The notes under the pieces: generated by a model
Told to the model about the DNA's origin: nothing
The model's input: only the letters and a program-made list of their open reading frames with translations
Databases searched by the model: none
Source of the DNA: JAGDVO01 sp964590075 [NCBI: uncultured Aquificales bacterium]
GTDB taxonomy: Bacteria; Thermosulfidibacterota; Thermosulfidibacteria; Thermosulfidibacterales
DNA: 5,480 bases
Direction: 5' to 3'
Assembly (NCBI GenBank): GCA_964590075.1
Contig: CAZPXS010000021.1
Location: 1 to 5,480, forward strand
Part shown: one piece after another, positions 1 to 5,480 of the stretch
How the letters are laid out: each line of letters opens with the position of its first letter
Position numbering within the stretch: the first letter of the stretch is position 1
Made by a program: the position numbers and the translations under genes

Positions 1-64
1 TGCCTCTACCCCCGATTGGATAATAAGGGAGGTGGTGGAAAGGATAAGGGCTTTAGATAGATAA
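1..64 (+). CDS. ispH: IspH (LytB), 4-hydroxy-3-methylbut-2-enyl diphosphate reductase, C-terminal end
   Basis: This is the tail of a gene that enters from the left edge; the first full codon is at base 2 and the TAA stop is at 62-64. The 20 visible residues begin ASTPDWIIREVVERI. They match the conserved end of IspH, where a T-A-G-A-S-T-P motif is followed by an amphipathic helix, and base 1 fits the last base of a Gly codon, as the A-G-A-S motif requires. IspH is a cytoplasmic [4Fe-4S] enzyme that makes IPP and DMAPP in the last step of the MEP pathway. The cluster cysteines lie outside the window. It appears to be a core chromosomal gene and marks the left boundary of the operon that follows. 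The call rests on a short piece but a distinctive one. Confidence 0.82.
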   Translation, partial: ASTPDWIIREVVERIRALDR

Positions 65-91
65 AATACGAGGGTAATTCTAGGCATTTAT

Positions 92-120
92 TTGCAAAAT
101 GTTTACATATAGTATATAAT
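92..120 (+). promoter_or_regulatory. Sigma-70-type promoter of the four-gene operon
   Basis: A -35-like TTGCAA (92-97, four of six consensus bases) and a perfect -10 TATAAT (115-120) are separated by exactly 17 bases. Transcription would start near 126-128, giving a leader of only about 15 bases before the first gene. This is the only good promoter I see in the 65-142 gap. No clear operator palindrome and no convincing terminator for ispH is visible there. Confidence 0.68.
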
Positions 121-127
121 TATAAAC

Positions 128-145
128 AAAGGGGTAAGAGATGTG
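128..145 (+). promoter_or_regulatory. Ribosome binding site and overlapping ATG/GTG starts of nurA
   Basis: AAAGGGG (128-134) is a moderate Shine-Dalgarno sequence. Two start codons overlap downstream of it. ATG at 141-143 opens only a three-codon frame (M-C-Q, stop at 150-152). GTG at 143-145 opens the 607-residue nurA frame and lies 8 bases after the purine run. GTG must therefore be the real start of nurA, while the out-of-frame ATG could compete with it. Confidence 0.6.
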
Positions 146-1966
146 TCAATAATTTCAAAAATATTTCAAAGTTATAAAAAGGCGCTTTTTGAATCACAAA
201 AACGCTACGAGGATGCCTATTCAAAGAATGCAAAGGAAGCGCTTCAATTTTATAACGATTTCCTTAAAGACCTGTTTATTAATTATGGAGATATGTTCTC
301 GAAACCTCATGTGTTAAATCAAATTATTACAAGAATAGAGGAATATTTCCAAAGAAGGGATATATATTTTGTAGCAATTGATGGAACTTGCTCACGCGAT
401 CCATTCAATGATTTTATGGTTTTCTTTGCAGCTGCTTATGGAGTTAAAGGCTGTATTCATATTGAACAGGAACCTCCTAGGATACGTTACGAAAGGTGGT
501 CTATGGAACAAGATGTTAGCATTACTGCATATATACCTGTTCCATATGCCGAGGCTGGAGATATTACCGATATGGAATACCAAGAAAAATTTATTGTTGA
601 TGATAAAAACAAAATAAATCTTTCAAGTATTCATACAAGGCTTATGCAGCTTGCTGAAATTTATCTCGCTTATCAAATGGCACGGAGTTCTATCTCAGGG
701 TATCCAAAGCTTATTCTTATGGATCTCTCCCTTAGTAGCGTTTTAATGTCTACTGATGTAGGATTGGATAACATTCATCTTTTTGGATGCCAGATTGGAA
801 GCCGAACTTTACAAAAAAGAGATGGTCTTGTTGTTTATGCTCACCCTATAAATCCAAAGCTGGATGTCCCTACTACCAAAAAGTATCGTCAATGGTCTTA
901 TCTCGTAAGATTGTTCATGGAAAATAAGTATAGACCTATTACTATAGATGAACTTATCCAAAAAACACAAATTGATAAAGACGAATGGCTAAAAAGCTTA
1001 AATGAGCCACATGCTAAAGAAGTTGTTTCTTTCGATGGTTCTAATATTATTCGTCCTCAATTTAATTTTGAAGATTCTTGGAAAGATTCTATTATATTAT
1101 TTGAAGATTTTTGTGATCGTCTTTTCCACAAGCGTGAACCAGAAGCTTTAATTTATAAGAAGCAGGAAGGATCAACAATAAGGTATAGATGGATGTCCCC
1201 AGAAGATATATCTTTTTTGACAGCAATAGGTTTAAGAGCTTTAATTGAAACATGTTGGGAGCGAGGTATTATGCTGTTAGGTATTGCTAAGGACTCTTCT
1301 TCAAGATATTTTTCACGTAATTATATAGGAGTAATGCGGGAAATTGGTGTTTTCCCGAAAATTCAGGTAGGGCCTTTACCATGGACAGATAGGGTCCTTT
1401 TAGAGAGTATAGCTTGTCAATTGGATGACCTAGTTGCTCCTTGGGCAATAACTGAATTTGATTCTGTATTTATGACACTCCATGTAGAAGAAGACGAAAC
1501 TGGAAATAGATATATAAGAGGTGTCAGGGGAAATATTATCAATCCAGAAAGGTTATTTGCTCGCTCACTTGCACAATTTTATTACGATAAGGGGAAAAGG
1601 ACTCCTCGAATGGGGCACGTTATCTTTCTAGATAGACTTATAGATCCCAAATTAGACAGAGACTGCCTTAAAAATAACAAAGTAGTTATATCAAATCAAG
1701 AACTAGGAATGATCGAGCCTATATATTTTGGAGATAATCAGAATTTTAACTATGGTCAGGCAATTGCTATATGGCTTTTAAATGTTCTTACAAGAAATCT
1801 ATTTCCTGAAGTAATAGGTTATCCTGATCCTCTGCATAAAGCAGACTGGGGAGCAAAAAGTATAAAGCGTAGAGTGGAACCACTAATAAAGTCTAGTGAA
1901 ATAGCATTCCGTTCAAGACCGCTTAGCCGCCTCTTTAGAACAATAAGAGATTCGCAAAGGAGGTAA
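143..1966 (+). CDS. nurA: NurA-like nuclease, enlarged form
   Basis: NurA is a Mn-dependent 5'-3' exonuclease and single-strand endonuclease that works as a dimer docked on the HerA ATPase. Visible family marks are an Asp in a V-A-I-D-G-T context (D80), a second acidic site L-I-L-M-D-L-S (D194), a lysine motif L-L-G-I-A-K-D-S-S-S (about 378-387) and the C-terminal G-Y-P-D-P-L-H-K-A-D (559-568). The acidic residues probably bind the metal. At 607 residues it is much longer than most NurA proteins (roughly 300-450); the extra length lies mainly between about 245 and 345, including a stretch at 264-288 that could be a helix-turn-helix. The C-terminus is basic (589-607). The only usable start is GTG. 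It is first in the operon and 5 bases from herA, which supports the assignment. A relative acting in phage defence rather than repair is possible. Confidence 0.85.
   Translation: MSIISKIFQSYKKALFESQKRYEDAYSKNAKEALQFYNDFLKDLFINYGDMFSKPHVLNQIITRIEEYFQRRDIYFVAIDGTCSRDPFNDFMVFFAAAYGVKGCIHIEQEPPRIRYERWSMEQDVSITAYIPVPYAEAGDITDMEYQEKFIVDDKNKINLSSIHTRLMQLAEIYLAYQMARSSISGYPKLILMDLSLSSVLMSTDVGLDNIHLFGCQIGSRTLQKRDGLVVYAHPINPKLDVPTTKKYRQWSYLVRLFMENKYRPITIDELIQKTQIDKDEWLKSLNEPHAKEVVSFDGSNIIRPQFNFEDSWKDSIILFEDFCDRLFHKREPEALIYKKQEGSTIRYRWMSPEDISFLTAIGLRALIETCWERGIMLLGIAKDSSSRYFSRNYIGVMREIGVFPKIQVGPLPWTDRVLLESIACQLDDLVAPWAITEFDSVFMTLHVEEDETGNRYIRGVRGNIINPERLFARSLAQFYYDKGKRTPRMGHVIFLDRLIDPKLDRDCLKNNKVVISNQELGMIEPIYFGDNQNFNYGQAIAIWLLNVLTRNLFPEVIGYPDPLHKADWGAKSIKRRVEPLIKSSEIAFRSRPLSRLFRTIRDSQRR
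1956..1964 (+). promoter_or_regulatory. Strong Shine-Dalgarno of herA inside the end of nurA
   Basis: AAAGGAGGT is a near-perfect Shine-Dalgarno sequence ending 7 bases before the herA ATG at 1972. It overlaps the last Arg codons (AGG AGG) and the first base of the nurA stop codon. It is clearly stronger than the site of nurA, so more HerA than NurA may be made, which would fit a HerA hexamer with a NurA dimer. Confidence 0.75.
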
Positions 1967-1971
1967 AAACT

Positions 1972-3831
1972 ATGGGTATACAAGATATTAGAGAACTGTT
2001 TATCCCAAACCGAATTGGTCGCCTCATGAAAATGGAAGAGAATGAACAAACTAGATATCAGTACGAAGTATGGTTTGAATATACACGGCAAACTATGATT
2101 GAATTAAAAGAAGGAACACTTTTAGCGGTTAAGAATTTTGCAACTGATAGAAATGCGACTCATTATAGCGTTTTAGAAATTATCTCAATTATGCCTGTCC
2201 ATTATGCCTTAGGAGGAAGTCTTGAAGGATATCCTGGATTTATAATGGAGGCAGCAAGAAACCTTGCCAGTGATTGGACTTCACAAGAGGATCGTTCAGA
2301 AGAGGATACAACCATAATAAGGTGTATAGCTATTCCTACAGGGATAGAAATTGTAGAATCTCAAAATGGGAGGAATTTAAGCTCAGACCGTTCATTACCT
2401 ATGATTGGTTCAGAGGTAAGAGTTTTGACAAGCGATGCTACTAAAGAAATTGTCAACAGAGACATTTCTCCAGAAGACTATGTTTTTGAAGGAGGCACAT
2501 GGTTAGTTAATGACACAGTACCAATATTTGTTAGAACTGAAGATTTAATAAGAACGCATTTTGGAATATTTGGTTTTACAGGGGCAGGAAAGTCCAATCT
2601 TGTTAGTACATATATAGCTAATATACTCACTTCCTCCCAACAACGTCGTCATCCAGTAAAAATTGTTTTATTTGATATTATGAGTGAATATACTGCACTT
2701 CTAATAGACCAATTATTAGAATTAGAGCATGCTTGGATACTAGCTATTGGAGAAAATACTTTACCAGGTTCAGTTGTAGAGTTTCTTTCTGGAAGGAATG
2801 AACAAAGACAAAATGCAATAAATCATCTTGTAGGTAGCACATTATATCCTAAATCATTAGAAAAGATAAAAGATAAATTCCAGCTTGCTTTTCAGTTATT
2901 GTTAGATAAGAGAAAAATCCGCCTTTATCAACCCCCTATTCAGCCTTTTAGGAAGTTCCTTGACGAAAATGAAAATATTTTGACAAAAGGCAATCTGGGA
3001 AATTCCCGAGCTTTTATACAGAAGCTACTTCAAGATATTAGAGAGCTTTATGAAGATAAACCTTTAACTCCAGAAACAGCAACTTTAGTTAAAGAATATA
3101 TTAACCAACAGCTAGAAGAAGAAGGAAAAAAACTTAGTGAAACAGCTAAAGCAAATATTAACGAATTTAAACGATTATTAGATAAAATCCCACCTCCAAA
3201 AAAATTCCCTCAGGGAGCAATTATGACACTCCGTTCTATACTTGAGGAGTTAAATAATCCAAACCACTGTTCCTTAATTATCGTTCAGGCACATGATCCA
3301 GATGATTTAAGAGATTTTTCCTATGAAATTGGAAAACATTTATATGAAGTAAGAAGAAGAATAGGTAGAATAAGTCCTTTAGTAAGTTTTATTTTTGATG
3401 AAGCGGATGAATTCATCCCTGGACAGTATGAAAAAGAATCTAGTTATGCGCGTTCTGCTTGGATTGCAGAGACATTGGCAAGACGTGGAAGGAAATTTGG
3501 AATAGGCATAGGTATTTGCACACAGCGTGTTCGCTACCTTAAGGCTAGTGTAATGGCTCAACCTCATACTTATCTAATTAGTAAAATGCCACGCAAATCA
3601 GATAGAGAAGCTGTTCAAGAAGCGTTTGGTTTTTCTGAAGATATGTTTCGCCAGACGTTCAAATTTGCTCCAGGTGATTGGCTTCTTGCAAGCCACGACG
3701 CTACAGGATTGAAATCCGTTCCAATTCCTATCCATGTTCCAGATGCTAATGAACGTATTAAAAACTTTTTGGAAGAGGAACTTTCCAATATCTTACAAAG
3801 GAGCAGGTCAGGACAAAGCAGACTTCTATGA
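1972..3831 (+). CDS. herA: HerA-like hexameric DNA-translocating ATPase
   Basis: HerA belongs to the FtsK/HerA ATPases. It forms a ring that pumps double-stranded DNA and drives its partner nuclease NurA. Order of parts: an N-terminal beta-barrel-type HAS region (about 1-190), Walker A G-F-T-G-A-G-K-S (201-208, K207), an L-F-D-I-M-S-E-Y motif (233-240) matching the usual D-P-H-G-E-Y, a charged helical insert (about 295-425), Walker B F-I-F-D-E-A-D-E (473-480, D476 and E477), then A-R-R-G-R-K-F-G (503-510) and C-T-Q-R (516-519) corresponding to the arginine-finger and sensor region. After T-Q-R the usual P-S is replaced by V-R. All catalytic parts are present and the length of 619 is in the family's range. 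It follows nurA by 5 bases and overlaps the next gene by 4 bases (ATGA), so coupling is likely. Homologues act in end resection and, with various nuclease partners, in phage defence. Confidence 0.92.
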   Translation: MGIQDIRELFIPNRIGRLMKMEENEQTRYQYEVWFEYTRQTMIELKEGTLLAVKNFATDRNATHYSVLEIISIMPVHYALGGSLEGYPGFIMEAARNLASDWTSQEDRSEEDTTIIRCIAIPTGIEIVESQNGRNLSSDRSLPMIGSEVRVLTSDATKEIVNRDISPEDYVFEGGTWLVNDTVPIFVRTEDLIRTHFGIFGFTGAGKSNLVSTYIANILTSSQQRRHPVKIVLFDIMSEYTALLIDQLLELEHAWILAIGENTLPGSVVEFLSGRNEQRQNAINHLVGSTLYPKSLEKIKDKFQLAFQLLLDKRKIRLYQPPIQPFRKFLDENENILTKGNLGNSRAFIQKLLQDIRELYEDKPLTPETATLVKEYINQQLEEEGKKLSETAKANINEFKRLLDKIPPPKKFPQGAIMTLRSILEELNNPNHCSLIIVQAHDPDDLRDFSYEIGKHLYEVRRRIGRISPLVSFIFDEADEFIPGQYEKESSYARSAWIAETLARRGRKFGIGIGICTQRVRYLKASVMAQPHTYLISKMPRKSDREAVQEAFGFSEDMFRQTFKFAPGDWLLASHDATGLKSVPIPIHVPDANERIKNFLEEELSNILQRSRSGQSRLL

Positions 3832-4925
3832 AGCACCAGGTTATTCCTTTTTTTGTAGTAGATAGACCTGCGAGTTTGCTTATTTTAAAAGGAATATTCC
3901 TAAAGTATTCCAACATCAAAGTTGGTCTTATGAGCCATGCTTTTGTTTCTAAAAATTTTCAAAATATTTTCAAAGAATTTCCTTACAATATTCCTCTTCT
4001 TTATGAGGATGAAACTCTTAACAAGAATGAAGATATTCTTGCAGAACATTTAATAAAAATGTGTGATTCAGGTGTTTTTAGCAAAAATGGGTGTTATATA
4101 GATTATGAAGAATTGTTTAACATCTATGAAAAAATGTCTGTGGATTATGGGATAATGATAGATGCCTTAAAAGATTCAAGAGCAACAATTGAAAGTGCAG
4201 AAAGAGCATTAAGAGCTTATAATAAGAGGAAATATAGGTTCAAACTGGTTGCTGTTGCTCAAGGTAGGGAAATAGATGAATATCTGGAATGTTATGCAAA
4301 ATTACAATCCAATTTTGAATACATAGCCGTAGGAGGTTTGCTGAAGAAAATAGAAAATTCCGCAAGATATGTAAGAATTAGAGATGAAGTACTTCTTTAT
4401 AAGGTTCTATATTCTATTAAAAAAGAATTTTCTCCAAACTGGATATTCGCATTGGGATGTTATCATCCGTCAAGACATAAAAAATTTGAAGAGCTTGGAG
4501 TTTGGGGTAGTGATTATAAAGGTTGGATATTTAACTATGACCGAAAAGAACGAATTCTATCTGATATACATAACTTTCTTTTATCTTTTGAGTTATCTAC
4601 AAATAAGATAGACAGAAGATTTAAAGATATATGCAGGGAAATTGCCAAAATAGAGAAAAGAATGCTTAAAATTAGGATTAACCACAGAAAAAACAAGAAC
4701 ATATTACCCAAAAAAGAAGAAAATTTATTGATTAAAGACCTTATAAACTTGCATGAAAAACTTTTGGAGAAAAGGCTTGCAATAGCTGAACAAAACCATC
4801 TTCCTGAAGAGTATAAAGAGAAATTAAACGAATTGATCAATATAATACATAAGAATGAACAAGAATTGAGGTTCAAACAAGTAAGAAGTTATATAGAGGA
4901 GTATGTGTATGCTCAACTCCTATAA
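3828..4925 (+). CDS. dpdA: DpdA-like guanine transglycosylase (7-deazaguanine into DNA), TGT superfamily
   Basis: The protein has the order of motifs of tRNA-guanine transglycosylase (TGT) on a TIM barrel. D-S-G-V-F (80-84) corresponds to the general acid/base motif D-S-G-G-F. Y-G-I-M-I-D (107-112) corresponds to the substrate Asp. V-A-Q-G-R (143-147) corresponds to V-Q-G-G, and I-A-V-G-G-L (166-171) to A-x-G-G-L. F-A-L-G-C-Y-H-P (207-214) is followed by G-V-W-G-S-D-Y-K-G-W (224-233), where D229 takes the place of the nucleophile. The N-terminus I-P-F-F-V-V-D-R-P-A-S-L and the W-G-S-D-Y-K-G-W form resemble DpdA more than tRNA TGT. The TGT zinc site (C-x-C-x2-C plus His) is absent; only C269 lies in the C-terminal third, which is instead a Lys/Glu-rich helical tail (about 256-356). 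DpdA exchanges guanine in DNA for preQ0. An RNA substrate cannot be excluded. Start: ATG overlaps the herA stop by 4 bases. Confidence 0.78.
   Translation: MKHQVIPFFVVDRPASLLILKGIFLKYSNIKVGLMSHAFVSKNFQNIFKEFPYNIPLLYEDETLNKNEDILAEHLIKMCDSGVFSKNGCYIDYEELFNIYEKMSVDYGIMIDALKDSRATIESAERALRAYNKRKYRFKLVAVAQGREIDEYLECYAKLQSNFEYIAVGGLLKKIENSARYVRIRDEVLLYKVLYSIKKEFSPNWIFALGCYHPSRHKKFEELGVWGSDYKGWIFNYDRKERILSDIHNFLLSFELSTNKIDRRFKDICREIAKIEKRMLKIRINHRKNKNILPKKEENLLIKDLINLHEKLLEKRLAIAEQNHLPEEYKEKLNELINIIHKNEQELRFKQVRSYIEEYVYAQLL
4895..4901 (+). promoter_or_regulatory. Ribosome binding site that sets the start of the DUF6884-like gene
   Basis: AGAGGAG lies 7 bases before the ATG at 4909 but only 1 base before the in-frame ATG at 4903. 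Normal spacing therefore favours 4909, giving a protein of 153 rather than 155 residues. The site is inside the upstream gene, whose stop is at 4923-4925, so the two genes are probably translationally coupled. Confidence 0.68.
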
Positions 4926-5370
4926 TCACATTTTTATAATTCCTTGTAGTAAGAAAAAAATATGGACAAAAGGACATATAGGTCCTATAGAAGCAAAAGA
5001 TGCGTATATAAGCACATACTTTAGATTATGTAAAGAATATGTGAACAAGTTTTTAAAAAAGTGGTTTATTCTTTCAGGAAAATATGGAATAATAAGTCCA
5101 GATTTTATAATTATGGAAGATTATGATGTTAAGCTAAAAGCAAGTAAAAAATTTAAGGAAAAAGTGATAAAGCAAGCCGAATCTATAATATCTGAAGACC
5201 CCATTGAATTTGTAGTATCTCTATGTGGAGATGTCTACTCCAACTTTTTGAAAGAGGTGTTTTATCCATTAGGTGTTGGGGTCAAAACCCCGCTAAAAGG
5301 TATGAGGATTGGTGAAAGGCAAAGATTGTTAAAATCTTCCTTGGAAACCGGTGAAGAATTAGCTTTATAA
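4909..5370 (+). CDS. DUF6884-like small protein, probable partner of the DpdA-like enzyme
   Basis: This 153-residue cytoplasmic protein shows the pattern I associate with DUF6884: a first beta strand ending in I-I-P-C-S-K-K-K (10-17), A-K-D-A-Y (29-33), W-F-I-L-S-G-K-Y-G-I-I (52-62) followed by P-D (64-65), E-D-Y-D (70-73), V-S-L-C-G (103-107), and P-L-K-G-M-R-I-G-E-R-Q-R-L (128-140) near the end. The invariant-looking Cys13 and the lysines beside it are candidates for catalysis or base binding. The family has no function I can state with certainty. It overlaps the transglycosylase gene by 17 bases, so it probably modifies the inserted base, binds it, or assists the exchange. The P-C-x3-K string recalls the signature of the archaeosine synthase ArcS, but the rest of that signature is not clear here. 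I see no signal peptide and no membrane segment. The gene is AT-rich (about 27% GC in a sampled 60-base line). Confidence 0.68.
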   Translation: MLNSYNHIFIIPCSKKKIWTKGHIGPIEAKDAYISTYFRLCKEYVNKFLKKWFILSGKYGIISPDFIIMEDYDVKLKASKKFKEKVIKQAESIISEDPIEFVVSLCGDVYSNFLKEVFYPLGVGVKTPLKGMRIGERQRLLKSSLETGEELAL

Positions 5371-5371
5371 T
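5341..5371 (+). promoter_or_regulatory. Possible promoter of the downstream gene, predicting a leaderless mRNA
   Basis: A perfect TATAAT (5366-5371) overlaps the stop codon of the DUF6884-like gene. A weak -35-like TTGGAA (5341-5346) lies 19 bases upstream, a little longer than ideal. The expected start of transcription is about 5378-5379, and the next gene's ATG is at 5379. This would give a leaderless transcript and would explain why that ATG has no Shine-Dalgarno sequence. Confidence 0.42.
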
Positions 5372-5378
5372 TTTTCCT

Positions 5379-5480
5379 ATGAAGTACTTGGCCCTTTTGT
5401 TAGTCTTCCTTACCTTCGCTTTTCCCCAAGACCTCTACACAGAGTTTATAAAATCCCAAGTAAAAGAGATACCCCTAAAC
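5379..5480 (+). CDS. N-terminus of an exported protein (signal peptide), runs off the window
   Basis: An open frame of 34 codons runs from ATG at 5379 to the window end without a stop. It begins M-K-Y followed by a hydrophobic stretch (residues about 4-15, L-A-L-L-L-V-F-L-T-F-A-F) and then polar sequence Q-D-L-Y-T-E-F. This is a classical Sec signal peptide, with cleavage probably around residues 14-17. Codon use differs from the operon: 19 of 34 third positions are G or C. It starts 8 bases after the operon's last stop and has no Shine-Dalgarno sequence, so it is probably an older chromosomal gene rather than part of the cassette. A short mature N-terminus of this kind occurs in many periplasmic proteins (FlgA-like ones are one possibility), but the function cannot be told from what is visible. 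Confidence 0.65.
   Translation, partial: MKYLALLLVFLTFAFPQDLYTEFIKSQVKEIPLN

Larger units (their letters stand above)
127..5370 (+). other. Four-gene operon nurA-herA-dpdA-DUF6884, candidate DNA modification/defence cassette
   Basis: Four genes on one strand follow a single promoter with a gap of 5 bases, an overlap of 4 bases and an overlap of 17 bases, and no internal terminator is visible. The first two make a translocase/nuclease pair and the last two a base-exchange pair. Both flanks look like ordinary chromosomal genes. The functional link between the two pairs is inferred from this arrangement. Confidence 0.75.

Noticed and set aside
50-55. Shared GCTTTA near both ends of the operon (50-55 and 5362-5367) as an insertion target repeat
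   Set aside because: Six bases in AT-rich DNA is expected by chance, and both copies lie inside coding sequence with no longer match around them.
1-60. Alternative reading of the left edge in frame 1 (stop at 58-60)
   Set aside because: Its translation is Gly/Lys-rich with no similarity I recognise, whereas frame 2 gives a clear IspH C-terminus.
65-91. Terminator after ispH
   Set aside because: I could not find a stable stem followed by a T-run in this stretch, so readthrough from ispH into the operon remains possible.
1819-2091. Reverse-strand open frames, such as those at 1819-2091 and 4535-4876
   Set aside because: They lie opposite well-supported genes with clear motifs, show no recognisable domains, and their Ser/Leu/Phe-rich composition is typical of antisense shadows.
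4903-4908. ATG at 4903 as the start of the last operon gene
   Set aside because: It is in frame but only 1 base after the AGAGGAG site. The ATG at 4909 has normal 7-base spacing.
5278-5291. Perfect inverted repeat GGGGT-CAAA-ACCCC, a possible terminator hairpin
   Set aside because: It lies inside the DUF6884-like coding region, the stem is only 5 base pairs, and no T-run follows. It encodes ordinary residues V-G-V-K-T-P of the gene.

Overview
The window is bacterial chromosome. Its first 64 bases are the end of ispH, a gene of the MEP isoprenoid pathway, and the genes carry bacterial -10 and Shine-Dalgarno signals. A bacterial HerA-NurA pair, the IspH tail and the style of the last partial protein suggest a thermophile, possibly of the Aquificales. 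That placement is a guess, because no rRNA or other marker is present.

Layout, all on the + strand: (1) 1-64, the C-terminus of IspH. (2) 65-142, an intergenic stretch with a good sigma-70-type promoter (TTGCAA, 17-base spacer, TATAAT). (3) 143-5370, a compact four-gene operon: an enlarged NurA-like nuclease (143-1966), a HerA-like hexameric ATPase (1972-3831), a DpdA/TGT-like base-exchange enzyme (3828-4925) and a small DUF6884-like protein (4909-5370). The junctions are a 5-base gap, a 4-base overlap and a 17-base overlap, so the four genes are very probably co-transcribed and translationally coupled. (4) 5379-5480, the start of an unrelated exported protein with different codon use, probably read from its own promoter lying inside the end of the operon.

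How the genes may work together: HerA and NurA are a known DNA translocase/nuclease pair that processes DNA ends. DpdA enzymes replace guanine in DNA with a 7-deazaguanine such as preQ0. Finding the four genes in one operon suggests a system that marks DNA with a 7-deazaguanine and degrades DNA according to the mark, like restriction-modification or another phage-defence scheme. This is the most interesting reading of the window. It is inferred from family identity and operon structure, not shown by the sequence. No preQ0 synthesis gene is in the window, so the base would have to come from genes elsewhere. The operon is AT-rich, especially in parts of its last two genes, and sits between housekeeping-type flanks that use more G/C at third codon positions. 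This fits an acquired cassette, although no integrase, direct repeat or tRNA target is visible.
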